From Pseudomonas fluorescens (GTDB taxonomy: Bacteria > Pseudomonadota > Gammaproteobacteria > Pseudomonadales > Pseudomonadaceae): 64,000 bases of DNA. The stretch is from assembly GCF_005938625.1 (NCBI RefSeq), contig NZ_VCNJ01000015.1, forward strand, positions 1 to 64,000, read 5' to 3'. Shown here piece after piece: positions 1 through 7,303 of this stretch (position 1 is its first letter; each line of letters begins with the position of its first letter). The notes under the pieces are model-generated. The model was not told where the DNA came from and searched no databases. It worked only from the letters and a program-made list of their open reading frames with translations. The position numbers were made by a program, and so were the translations under genes.

Positions 1-222
1 ACGATCGGAACCGCCTTCGGCAACACGGCGTTCGATCAGACGATCAGAACCGCCTTCGGCAACGCGGCGTTCAAGCAGACGATCGGAACCGCCCTCGGCA
101 ACACGACTTTCAATCAACTTGTCCGAGCCGCCTTCAGCGACCTGGGTGTGTGCCGTGGTGGCGGCAAAAGCGTTAATGGCGAAAACCGAGAAAGCGATGC
201 TGAGAAGGGTCTGGCGTTTCAT
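1..222 (-). CDS. Secreted tandem-repeat protein, 3' end outside window
   Basis: I do not recognise the family. The minus-strand reading starts with ATG at 222 behind GGAG and encodes a signal peptide (about residues 1-20, cleavage after AFA). A run of 13-residue units follows (VAEGGSDRLxExR, 39 nt each); four units begin before the sequence leaves the window. The units are nearly identical in DNA as well as protein, so copy number may vary between strains. Gly, Ser and alternating Asp/Arg/Glu suggest a soluble, flexible periplasmic or exported protein. The C-terminus is not visible, so total length and any anchor are unknown. Confidence 0.75.
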   Translation of the reverse strand, partial: MKRQTLLSIAFSVFAINAFAATTAHTQVAEGGSDKLIESRVAEGGSDRLLERRVAEGGSDRLIERRVAEGGSDR

Positions 223-340
223 GATCGTGTGCTCCAAGGGGTAGTTGTTTGTCTGGAGCCGATGTTACGCCGTGGATTTTTTATGAGAACTTCATTGCCG
301 TGATGGTGAACATCGAGCGCAATGATGGTTCAGCAATCCC

Positions 341-374
341 TGTAGGAGCTGCCGCAGGCTGCGATCCTTTGATC
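341..374. repeat. REP element (GTAGGAGCTGCCG type)
   Basis: A single copy of the Pseudomonas REP family that reads TGTAGGAGCTGCCGCAGGCT and continues with GCGATC. It lies just past the stop of the chorismate mutase gene. The same family recurs at 49581, 55001 and 58494. Confidence 0.8.
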
Positions 375-378
375 TTTC

Positions 379-942
379 TCAGAGCGACTTCGCCACCCGA
401 ACACACAGCTCACCGGTAGCCCGCGTCAAAGCCAGTTCATGCAGCACGTCGTGGGTCAGGCCACTGCGCGCCTTGGCCAGCCACACCGGACAATTCGCAT
501 CATGGCGATACGGCGCAAAATCGGCGTATTGCTGCAACAGCCGGGTTTGCAGTTCATCCAGACGCGGGCGGATCTGCTTGCCGAGGTCGGGGCGCGGAGT
601 GTCCGGCGCGGCACCCGCCGCCTGCCATTGCGCGAGCAAACCGTACTGCACCAGTTTGTTCGCCTCCATTTGCGCCGCAATCAGTTGCGCCACGTCTTCC
701 GGGTCGAGCTTGTGCTCGGCGGCCAGCGCTCGGGCATTGGCGATGACCTGCGCCTCACGCGGGCTGTCCTGAATCGGCTTGCCGCTGTCCCATTTGGTCA
801 GTGCGACGAGGTCGCCGATGTTCAGGCGCTCGTTGAGTGTTTCCAGCAGCGGCTTCAACGTTTCGGCGGGCGCGGCGGCGTGAGCGCTGGTGGCGAGCAG
901 AGCGAGGAGGCTGGCGGTCAACAGATTGGCAAAGGGCGGCAT
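379..942 (-). CDS. aroQ: Periplasmic chorismate mutase (AroQ-gamma type)
   Basis: A 187-residue protein predicted to convert chorismate to prephenate outside the cytoplasm. The start at 942 is preferred over the longer reading because it has a GAGG ribosome site and begins directly with a signal peptide (MPPFANLLTASLLALL..., cleavage after AHA). The mature part is all-helical with the AroQ signature: LNERL in helix 1, then LTKWDSGKPIQDSPRE with the catalytic Lys and the Asp/Arg/Glu that hold the substrate. Cysteines near the C-terminus (NCPVW, ELCVR) may form a disulfide, as in exported AroQ-gamma enzymes. It is divergent from the MATE gene. The family call is strong; the physiological role of exported chorismate mutases is unsettled. 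Confidence 0.88.
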   Translation of the reverse strand: MPPFANLLTASLLALLATSAHAAAPAETLKPLLETLNERLNIGDLVALTKWDSGKPIQDSPREAQVIANARALAAEHKLDPEDVAQLIAAQMEANKLVQYGLLAQWQAAGAAPDTPRPDLGKQIRPRLDELQTRLLQQYADFAPYRHDANCPVWLAKARSGLTHDVLHELALTRATGELCVRVAKSL

Positions 943-1127
943 GAACAGAGCCTCAATGGGAGAAATGGGAGTCGCCAGTTGTTTACCACAGCTCTGAAGC
1001 GACACCTACAGATCCGTGCCAATTACACAGGCGCGGGCACCGGTCATAAACATCGATTTGAAATGTTAATTGCGCCCCGCGTGCAACTCGCCGAAGCTAT
1101 CCTTCATCAGCCCTCCCGCCGTTCGAG

Positions 1128-2498
1128 ATGGACCTCTATTCAATGCAAGCCGTCGCCCAACGCCCACTCTGGCACACCTACCTGCTGTTCCTCGCGCCGA
1201 TGGTGCTGTCGAACTTTCTGCAATCGATGTCGGGTACGGTCAACAGCATCTATATCGGTCAGATGCTCGGCACCCAAGCGCTGGCGGCGGTGTCGGGGAT
1301 GTTTCCCATCGTGTTCTTCTTTATCGCACTGGTGATCGGCCTCGGCGCAGGCGCCGGTGTGTTGATCGGTCAGGCCTGGGGCGCGCGTGAGCCGCACATG
1401 GTCAAGGCGATTGCCGGGGCGACGCTGTTGCTGGGCGTATTGATCGGACTGGTGGCTGCGGTGTTGGGCAGCGTGTTCGCGCGGCAGGCGTTGGCGGGGT
1501 TGGGGACGCCGGCGGATGTGCTCGACGATGCGGTGGCGTATGCCCATGTGATGATGTGGATCTTGCCGTCGCTGCTGGTGTTTGTGTTGTTCACCCAACT
1601 GTTGCGCGGGGTCAGCGACACGCTGTCGCCGCTGCTGGCACTGGTGGTGTCGACCTGTGTCGGGCTGGCCTTGACCCCAGCGCTGATTCGCGGTTGGTTC
1701 GGCCTGCCGCAACTGGGTATTCAAAGTGCGGCGTACGCGGGGCTGGCCGGTAACCTGGCAGCGATGGCGTGGCTGGCGTGGCGCCTGATCCGCAAGGGTC
1801 ATCCGTTGGCGCCGGATCGCGAGTTCTTTGCCGCGCTGCGCCTCGACGGGGCGATTCTCGGCAAAGTGTTGCGCATCGGTCTGCCGACCGGCGTGCAGAT
1901 GATTGTGCTGTCGCTGTCGGAGTTGGTGATTCTGGCGCTGGTCAACCAGCACGGTTCGCAAGCGACGGCGGCCTATGGCGCAGTGACGCAGATCGTCAAC
2001 TATGTGCAGTTCCCGGCGTTGTCGATTGCGATAACCGCGTCGATACTCGGTGCGCAGGCTATCGGCGCCGGGCGACTGGAGCGCATGGGGCCGATTTTGC
2101 GCACCGGGCTATTGATCAACGTGTGCCTGACCGGCGGTTTGATTGTGCTCGGTTACCTGTTGTCGCACTGGTTGCTGGGTCTGTTCCTGACCGAGGATTC
2201 GACCCGGGCAATGGCTGAGCATTTGCTGCACATCATGTTGTGGAGCCTGTTGGTCTTTGGTTTTCAGGCCATCATCGGCGGGATCATGCGCGCCAGCGGG
2301 ACGGTGTTGGTGCCGGTGATCATTGCGATTATTTGTGTGGTCGGTGTGCAACTGCCGGCGGCGTACTGGCTGGACGGGCAATACGGTTTGCAGGGCGTGT
2401 GGATGGCGTTTCCGGTGGCGTATCTGAGCATGCTGGTGTTGCAGACTCTTTATTACAAACTGGTCTGGCAGCATCAGAAAATCGAGCGTCTGGTGTAG
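1128..2498 (+). CDS. MATE family efflux transporter
   Basis: A 456-residue inner-membrane protein with about twelve hydrophobic segments in two related halves, the normal size and layout of MATE exporters (cation-coupled drug or metabolite export). The N-terminal half begins PLWHTYLLFLAPMVLSNFLQ and contains GQAWGA after the second helix; the second half restarts near residue 240 with LRIGLPTGVQM. The ATG at 1128 has only a weak ribosome site and a second ATG at 1143 is possible. It is divergent from the chorismate mutase gene with about 185 bases between them, room for two promoters. The substrate cannot be told from sequence. Confidence 0.9.
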   Translation: MDLYSMQAVAQRPLWHTYLLFLAPMVLSNFLQSMSGTVNSIYIGQMLGTQALAAVSGMFPIVFFFIALVIGLGAGAGVLIGQAWGAREPHMVKAIAGATLLLGVLIGLVAAVLGSVFARQALAGLGTPADVLDDAVAYAHVMMWILPSLLVFVLFTQLLRGVSDTLSPLLALVVSTCVGLALTPALIRGWFGLPQLGIQSAAYAGLAGNLAAMAWLAWRLIRKGHPLAPDREFFAALRLDGAILGKVLRIGLPTGVQMIVLSLSELVILALVNQHGSQATAAYGAVTQIVNYVQFPALSIAITASILGAQAIGAGRLERMGPILRTGLLINVCLTGGLIVLGYLLSHWLLGLFLTEDSTRAMAEHLLHIMLWSLLVFGFQAIIGGIMRASGTVLVPVIIAIICVVGVQLPAAYWLDGQYGLQGVWMAFPVAYLSMLVLQTLYYKLVWQHQKIERLV

Positions 2499-2571
2499 GC
2501 GCTGGCGCAATGCCCGGATGTTTGCTTAAGTCAATCGAGGCCCTTGACGGCAAGCCCGCCTGGAGAATCCG

Positions 2572-3129
2572 ATGTCGATGCGATTGCTGCTGGCTGCCGC
2601 GTGTTCGCTGTGCGTCGTCTCTGTCGCACAAGCTGTCGAATACACCCGGGTCAACACCAGCGCCAGTCAGATCAGCTTTACCTACAACCAGATGGGCTCG
2701 CGGATGTACGGCACCTTCGGCAAGTTCGAGGCGACGCTGGACTTTGACACCGAAAACCTCGCCAACGCCCACACCACGTTGCACATCGACCTCACCAGCA
2801 TCGATGCCGGCAGTGAAGACGCCAACACCGAACTGGTGAAACCGGCGTGGTTCGACACGGAAAAATTTCCCGTGGCGGTGTTCGAGTCGGACCATTTCAC
2901 TGAGGTTGCCGAGCATCATTATTTGATCGACGGGCAACTCACCCTCAAGGGCATCACCCGCAAAGTGCAAGTACCGGTGGAATTGAAACCGGGCAGCGCC
3001 ATCGGCATTTTCGACGGTGAACTGGTGCTCAAGCGCGACGAGTTCGGCCTCGGCGCGGGCGAGTGGGCAGACACCGTGGTGTCCAGGGACATCGCCATCA
3101 AATTCAAAGTGGTGGCGCCGCAGCAGTGA
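2572..3129 (+). CDS. YceI family periplasmic protein
   Basis: A 185-residue exported protein with a signal peptide (cleavage about after VAQA, residue 22). The mature region is a single YceI lipocalin-like barrel: YTRVNTSASQISFTYNQMGS at the start, a central FDTEKFPVAVFESDHF, and the terminal GLGAGEWAD...VVSRDIAIKF. Family members bind isoprenoid-type lipids such as polyprenyl chains in the periplasm; the ligand here is unknown. GGAGA lies upstream of the ATG. It stands alone, convergent with the DUF3592 gene. Confidence 0.9.
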   Translation: MSMRLLLAAACSLCVVSVAQAVEYTRVNTSASQISFTYNQMGSRMYGTFGKFEATLDFDTENLANAHTTLHIDLTSIDAGSEDANTELVKPAWFDTEKFPVAVFESDHFTEVAEHHYLIDGQLTLKGITRKVQVPVELKPGSAIGIFDGELVLKRDEFGLGAGEWADTVVSRDIAIKFKVVAPQQ

Positions 3130-3138
3130 ACTCGCCAG

Positions 3139-3624
3139 TCAATAAAACCGGTCCTGTTCTTTCATCGCCTGAATCTGCCAGAACGTCCTGCCCGAGATCA
3201 GCAGAAACAGCAACGCGAGCAGCACGCCGCCGCTCATGATGCAGAAGCTCGTGCGGTAACTCTGCAATTGGCTGGCGATGCAGCTTTTATCCGGCATCCA
3301 GGGCGACACCAGCAGGGTAATGGGGCCATCGACTTCATACTGGGTATGCTCGACGTAGCGTTCGTCAGCGTGTTGCCCTTCATGGGGCTGGCCTTGGGCA
3401 TCGGTGTATTGATAGTGAATGACCTTGCCATTGGCGTTCATTGGAATCTGTTCCAGTGCCGTGACACTGCCACGGGTTTCCACGCCGTTGAAACTCAGCG
3501 CCCCATAAAGCATGCCGGACTTGTGAGCCATTGCAGCGAGCAGCAGCACTACGCAGCAAGCAACGGTCAGCATGACGATACGGTTGTAGAGGTGATCCTT
3601 GGCAGCTTCGCGCGGGTAATACAT
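3139..3624 (-). CDS. DUF3592 domain membrane protein
   Basis: A 161-residue membrane protein with one hydrophobic segment near residues 17-35 and another at about 128-147. Between them is a beta-rich extracytoplasmic domain (ETRGSVTALEQIPM..., VIHYQYTDAQGQPHEG) typical of DUF3592. The Tyr-rich pattern with a closing VSPWMPDKS is the usual family ending. No enzymatic motif is visible and the function is unknown. It is convergent with the yceI-like gene and divergent from the GNAT gene. Confidence 0.8.
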   Translation of the reverse strand: MYYPREAAKDHLYNRIVMLTVACCVVLLLAAMAHKSGMLYGALSFNGVETRGSVTALEQIPMNANGKVIHYQYTDAQGQPHEGQHADERYVEHTQYEVDGPITLLVSPWMPDKSCIASQLQSYRTSFCIMSGGVLLALLFLLISGRTFWQIQAMKEQDRFY

Positions 3625-3775
3625 GGCCGGTCCCTGGTGGTGACATTGGTAGGAGACCGTTACATCGGCGCACGGAAAAGGAACTTTAGACGTCCGCCGG
3701 GCCGGTCACGGTATGATGTCGCGGTTCGTCGACCGCTGCGGTTGTCGGCAACGCTTTTTACCGTAGGAGTTCGTC

Positions 3776-4462
3776 ATGCCACGTATCACCCACTACAAAT
3801 CCCCATGCCCCGAGGGCGTCAACAGCCAGATTCTGCAACTGGTCGTCGACTACCTGACCGACATCAGCGCGGTCGGTCTCGGCCCGAGCAACCTGCTGTA
3901 CAACGTCTATCAGTACGCGGTCGGCTATGAGGTGCATCTGTATCTGGAAGCGTTGAATGGCGAGAAGGGCACCGACGTCGAGTTGCTGGTCGCCACCGAC
4001 GAGGACGATCCGGAGCAAGTGATCGGTTTTCTGTTGTATCTGCCGGTGCAGGGCGATTGGGAAGCCTGCAGCGTCGCTTACATGGCGGTGCGCGAAGGGC
4101 ATCGGCGTCAGGGTGTGGCGCGGGCAATGATCGGCGAAATACTCGGGCGTTATCCCCACGCGGAACTGGCCTGCACGGTCGGCAAAGTCCCGTACTTCGA
4201 GGCACTGGGTTTTGAGGTCATTGGCCAGCGTGAAACCCAGGTGTTGATGAGCACCCGGCATTACCGCAGCAACGGCCTGCGCGGATTTATCGACACCACG
4301 CCGATTTACCGGTCGCTGGAAGTGCAGCAGATCCACACCTATCTGCTGCAGAAAAACGGCAAGCGCGCGATGCTCGACGCTGAAAAACAGCGCGATCGAC
4401 ACCTTGATCAGACCAGCCGCCATGTCGAGGCGTTTGTCCGCCAGCGCCTGACCGTGCACTGA
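3776..4462 (+). CDS. GNAT family N-acetyltransferase
   Basis: A 228-residue cytoplasmic protein. Residues about 70-165 hold the GNAT core: VIGFLLYLPV (beta 4), CSVAYMAVREGHRRQGVARAM (beta 4/alpha 3 with the Q/RxxGxG/A acetyl-CoA loop as RRQGVA) and YFEALGFEVIGQRETQVLM (beta 6-7). It has an N-terminal extension and a helical C-terminal tail beyond the minimal fold. GGAG precedes the start and an intrinsic terminator follows 18 bases after the stop, so it is monocistronic. The acceptor substrate is unknown. Confidence 0.88.
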   Translation: MPRITHYKSPCPEGVNSQILQLVVDYLTDISAVGLGPSNLLYNVYQYAVGYEVHLYLEALNGEKGTDVELLVATDEDDPEQVIGFLLYLPVQGDWEACSVAYMAVREGHRRQGVARAMIGEILGRYPHAELACTVGKVPYFEALGFEVIGQRETQVLMSTRHYRSNGLRGFIDTTPIYRSLEVQQIHTYLLQKNGKRAMLDAEKQRDRHLDQTSRHVEAFVRQRLTVH

Positions 4463-4480
4463 CCTCACATCGCTAAAAAG

Positions 4481-4514
4481 CCCTTGCTGTGCATGGCGCA
4501 GCAAGGGTTTTTTT
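4481..4514 (+). terminator. Intrinsic terminator of the GNAT gene
   Basis: A perfect 9-bp stem, CCCTTGCTG pairing with CAGCAAGGG across a 9-nt loop, followed by seven T residues. The A tract before the stem gives a weaker U run in the other direction, so it may also serve the convergent hotdog gene. Confidence 0.92.
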
Positions 4515-4525
4515 GTGCGCGTCAT

Positions 4526-4966
4526 TCAGCCGAGTTTGACGTTCATGGTGATTCGCGCCGTGAACACGTGCTTGCCCTCGGTATCGCGAATGTCCACGGT
4601 GACGATCTTGTCGCCCGCGCTTTGCCAATCCACGCCCTCACCACTGGCCACCGCCGTCACATCGGTTTTCGCCTTGGCCAGATATTCCACGCTCATGCCT
4701 TTGGGGATCCAGCGTGCGCCGGCCGGGATAGAGACATCGGTCATCATCCCGGCGGCGAGTTCTGCGGCGTTGCACATGGCAATCGCATGCACGGTACCGA
4801 GGTGGTTGGTGATCTCACGGCGGAACGGTACTTGTACCGTCGCCGAATTCGCACGCAACTCGGTCACCAGAGGGTTGATGCTGCTGAAGTACGGCGCGAC
4901 CTGGCAGGCCATCTGGCTGAATGCTTGCGGACCTGCGCTGTTGAACATGCTGAGAAACTGACTCAT
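4526..4966 (-). CDS. Hotdog-fold DUF4442 protein, thioesterase-like
   Basis: A 146-residue hotdog-fold protein of the DUF4442/PaaI-like group. The start at 4966 is chosen because the longer frame reads through the operator palindrome into low-complexity sequence. Signature features are a central helix after HLGTVHAIAMCNAAELAAG, where the acidic residue of that helix normally sits near the thioester, and a closing beta strand VFTARITMNVKLG. Members hydrolyse acyl-CoA thioesters or bind acyl chains; the substrate here is unknown. It is divergent from a TetR regulator, with one large palindrome between them. Confidence 0.8.
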   Translation of the reverse strand: MSQFLSMFNSAGPQAFSQMACQVAPYFSSINPLVTELRANSATVQVPFRREITNHLGTVHAIAMCNAAELAAGMMTDVSIPAGARWIPKGMSVEYLAKAKTDVTAVASGEGVDWQSAGDKIVTVDIRDTEGKHVFTARITMNVKLG

Positions 4967-5001
4967 GGAAACGCCTCGCGGAAGTGATTTTGCAGAATGA
5001 T

Positions 5002-5034
5002 GTTCCGTTACAGAATAATATTCTGTAACGGAAC
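5002..5034. promoter_or_regulatory. Perfect 16-bp palindrome, probable TetR operator
   Basis: A 16-bp arm beginning GTTCCGTTACAGAATA is repeated in perfect inversion around a single central base. It lies between the divergent hotdog gene (start 4966) and the TetR gene (start 5129). TetR family regulators usually bind palindromes of this size in the intergenic region they share with their target, so this is the likely site for autoregulation and control of 4526-4966. Confidence 0.7.
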
Positions 5035-5128
5035 GGTATTCGGTCTGCGGGAAATCTGTCAACCTGTGCGTGTTTTTTCATGGGCACGACGTGTGCCTTT
5101 CAATCCCGATTTTCAGGCAGTGAACCGC

Positions 5129-5761
5129 ATGGACACCGCAGATCTACTTGAACGCAGCTACCCCGGCCGCCGCGCCGAACTCAAGCGCGATATCTTTCGC
5201 AAGGCGTTGAGCCTGTTCAATGAGCAGGGTATCGAGGCCACCACCATCGAGATGATTCGCGCCGAGTGCGATACCAGCGTCGGGGCGATCTATCACCATT
5301 TCGGCAATAAAGAGGGCTTGGTCGCCGCGTTGTTTTTCACCGCGCTGGAGGATCAGGCGTGCCTGCGCGATGCCTATCTGGAGGCGGCGCACACCACCGA
5401 GGAAGGCGTGCAGGCGCTGGTGTTCAGCTACGTCGATTGGGTCGAGCGTCAACCCGAATGGGCGCGTTTCCAGTACCACGCGCGGTTTGCCGTGACCAAA
5501 GGGCCGTTCAAAGACGAACTGGCCGAGCGCAACAAGACCCGCAATCTGCGTCTGCGCGACTGGCTGGCCGAATCAGGGCGCGCTGCTGAACTCAAGGCCT
5601 TGCCCGCCGAACTGTTGCCGTCGTTGATCATCGGTCAGGCCGACAGTTACTGCCGTGCCTGGCTGGCGGGGCGGGTGAAGGGCAGTCCGGCGGACTATCG
5701 CGAGTTGCTGGCACAAGCGGCCTGGCGCTCGATTCGCGTCGATGCGCTGCCGGCCCGCTGA
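5129..5761 (+). CDS. TetR/AcrR family transcriptional regulator
   Basis: A 210-residue one-component repressor. An N-terminal helix-turn-helix spans about residues 15-60: KALSLFNEQGIEATTIEMI then SVGAIYHHFGNKEGLVAAL, the classic TetR signature. The rest is an all-helical ligand-binding and dimerisation domain with a conserved Trp-rich patch (YVDWVERQPEWARFQYHAR). The ATG at 5129 was chosen over the upstream frame because homology begins at MDTADLLERSYPGRR. It is divergent from the hotdog gene, its probable target. The ligand is unknown. Confidence 0.9.
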   Translation: MDTADLLERSYPGRRAELKRDIFRKALSLFNEQGIEATTIEMIRAECDTSVGAIYHHFGNKEGLVAALFFTALEDQACLRDAYLEAAHTTEEGVQALVFSYVDWVERQPEWARFQYHARFAVTKGPFKDELAERNKTRNLRLRDWLAESGRAAELKALPAELLPSLIIGQADSYCRAWLAGRVKGSPADYRELLAQAAWRSIRVDALPAR

Positions 5762-5772
5762 TTTACGCAGAC

Positions 5773-5796
5773 AAAAAAAGAGCCTCAAAGCTCTTT
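5773..5796 (-). terminator. Intrinsic terminator on the minus strand
   Basis: Read on the minus strand, AAAGAGC pairs with GCTCTTT around a six-base loop and runs straight into a U tract (seven A on the plus strand, 5773-5779). On the plus strand the stem is followed by GATG, so the direction is clear. It ends either the P1 peptidase message or a short RNA from the 5.8-6.0 kb gap. Confidence 0.8.
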
Positions 5797-5990
5797 GATG
5801 AGGAGGAAGTAGAGCCCTCGAGGCTCAAGATGCGCATGAAGCAAGGCTCGGGCTTGATTGGGGTTCAGAGCACCCGCGCCTACGCAGCACTCGAAGAGCG
5901 GAGCCACTGCGTGATTCCATCCTAGGAGTGTGCGACTGGCGGCTCAAGTACCGCCAGTCGCACGGGCAACTAGACGCTGGCCTCTTTCAT
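5797..5990 (-). ncRNA. Candidate structured small RNA
   Basis: This gene-free stretch, read on the minus strand, holds several stems: a perfect 13-bp hairpin (plus-strand 5930-5942 with 5951-5963, 8-nt loop), an ACGCAG/CTGCGT stem, and GAGCC/GGCTC next to a single-stranded CTTCCTCCTC run just before the terminator at 5773-5796. A pyrimidine-rich anti-Shine-Dalgarno run before a strong terminator is common in Hfq-dependent small RNAs. No clear promoter was found and I cannot match it to a named RNA. A structured 3' UTR of the peptidase gene is the alternative. Confidence 0.35.
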
Positions 5991-6025
5991 GAATGTTCAC
6001 AGACTCCTACAGTGTTTTTGCGGGG

Positions 6026-7144
6026 TCAGCGGGCGCCGGGCCAGCCTGATTTTTCGAGGGCAGCGAGCAGGGTTTGCGCATCCAGTCCCGGTACGGAATG
6101 CCCATTACCTTCGGTGCTGTCACTGGCCAACAAGGCATTGATGATCGCTTCTTCAACCGCCTCGGTCGCGGCCAGAAACAGTTCGCTGATGTGGTCATTG
6201 TTGACCATGCGCAAACCGTCGCAGGTCGGTGCGCCTTTGCCTTCGTAGGCTGCGGGCGGTACGTGATCGTTGCCGGTGGCGAAAGCGATGAAGATGTCGC
6301 CGCTGTGATCCTCGTTGCCACCGCCGGTTCGCGCCAGACCCAGGCTCGCGCGTTGTGCCAGACGTGTGCATTGATGCGGCAATAGCGGCGCGTCGGTGGC
6401 CAGGCAGACGACGATCGAACCCATGCCCGGATGCGGCAATGAGGCGCGCAGGAACGGTGAATCTTTCTGCTCCATATAGCGCCCGACCGGGTAGCCATCG
6501 ACCCGCAACTCACCGCGAATACCGTGATTCGCCTGCACGATCGCGCCGACGGTCCAGCCGCCCTGAGCACTGCTCAACCGCCGCGATGAGGTGCCGATGC
6601 CACCCTTGAATTCATGACAGATCATGCCGCTGCCACCGCCGACCGCGCCCTCCACGACGTGACCTTCAACAGCTGCGCTCAGCGCTTCGGCGACGTGTTC
6701 AGGCTGGACGTGAAAACCGTTGATGTCGTTGAGCAAACCGTCAAAAGTTTCCAGCACCACCGGCATGTTCCAGTAGAGGCGACCGTCGTCGGGTTGCTGC
6801 TGGCGATCCAGTGCAATCAAGGCATCGCGCACCACACCGAGGCTGTGGGTGTTGGTGAACGCAATCGGGCTGGTCAGCAGACCCGCCTCGCGAATCCACT
6901 CAAGTCCGGTGGCGTCACCGTTGCCATTGAGCACATGCACGCCGGCAAAACACGGCTGCTGATTGGTCGAGCCTTGGCGCGGTTCGATCAGCGTGACGCC
7001 GGTGCAGATGTCGCGCCCGGCGCTGCTGCGGCCGCGCACGTTGCTGTGGCCGACGCGCACGCCGGGGACGTCGGTGATGGCATTGAGCGGTCCGGGAGGC
7101 AGTTGGCCGATGCGGATGTTGAGGTCACGGGCACGAGGTTTCAT
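6026..7144 (-). CDS. P1 family peptidase (DmpA/BapA-type aminopeptidase)
   Basis: A 372-residue self-processing N-terminal-nucleophile peptidase that should release N-terminal amino acids from peptides, including beta-peptides in BapA-like members. The start is set at 7144 because MKPRARDLNIRIGQLPPGPLNAITDVPGVRVGH is the family N-terminus. The GGIGTSSR segment (about residue 220), preceded by GGGSGMICHEFKGG, is the autocleavage site, whose Ser becomes the new N-terminus of the small subunit. No signal peptide is evident, so it is probably cytoplasmic. The downstream gap holds a candidate small RNA and a terminator. Confidence 0.9.
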   Translation of the reverse strand: MKPRARDLNIRIGQLPPGPLNAITDVPGVRVGHSNVRGRSSAGRDICTGVTLIEPRQGSTNQQPCFAGVHVLNGNGDATGLEWIREAGLLTSPIAFTNTHSLGVVRDALIALDRQQQPDDGRLYWNMPVVLETFDGLLNDINGFHVQPEHVAEALSAAVEGHVVEGAVGGGSGMICHEFKGGIGTSSRRLSSAQGGWTVGAIVQANHGIRGELRVDGYPVGRYMEQKDSPFLRASLPHPGMGSIVVCLATDAPLLPHQCTRLAQRASLGLARTGGGNEDHSGDIFIAFATGNDHVPPAAYEGKGAPTCDGLRMVNNDHISELFLAATEAVEEAIINALLASDSTEGNGHSVPGLDAQTLLAALEKSGWPGAR

Positions 7145-7189
7145 TGGTTTCTGTCTCTCAAAAATACGCTGGGATGTTCGCCGGCCCCG

Positions 7190-7280
7190 GTGGGAGCGAG
7201 CTTGCTCGCGAAGGCAGTCCGACATTCAACATTGATGTCGACTGAGCCACCGCATTCGCGAGCAAGCTCGCTCCCACAGG
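7190..7280. repeat. Inverted REP pair
   Basis: TGGGAGCGAGCTTGCTCGCG and its inverse flank a short spacer, forming a doublet (BIME-like) between the peptidase and polyamine-binding genes, both on the minus strand. Confidence 0.9.
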
Positions 7281-7303
7281 GTTTGTGAAATATTCAAAAG
7301 GCT

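Noticed and set aside
5797..5990. Candidate RNA as 6S RNA or tmRNA
   Set aside because: The tmRNA ends and tag frame are missing, and the long open-bubble hairpin and neighbour gene of 6S RNA are not seen.
7190..7280. Regularly shaped inverted repeats throughout the window as possible CRISPR
   Set aside because: They occur singly or in pairs between genes, are palindromic, and have no evenly spaced spacers or cas genes; they are REP elements.
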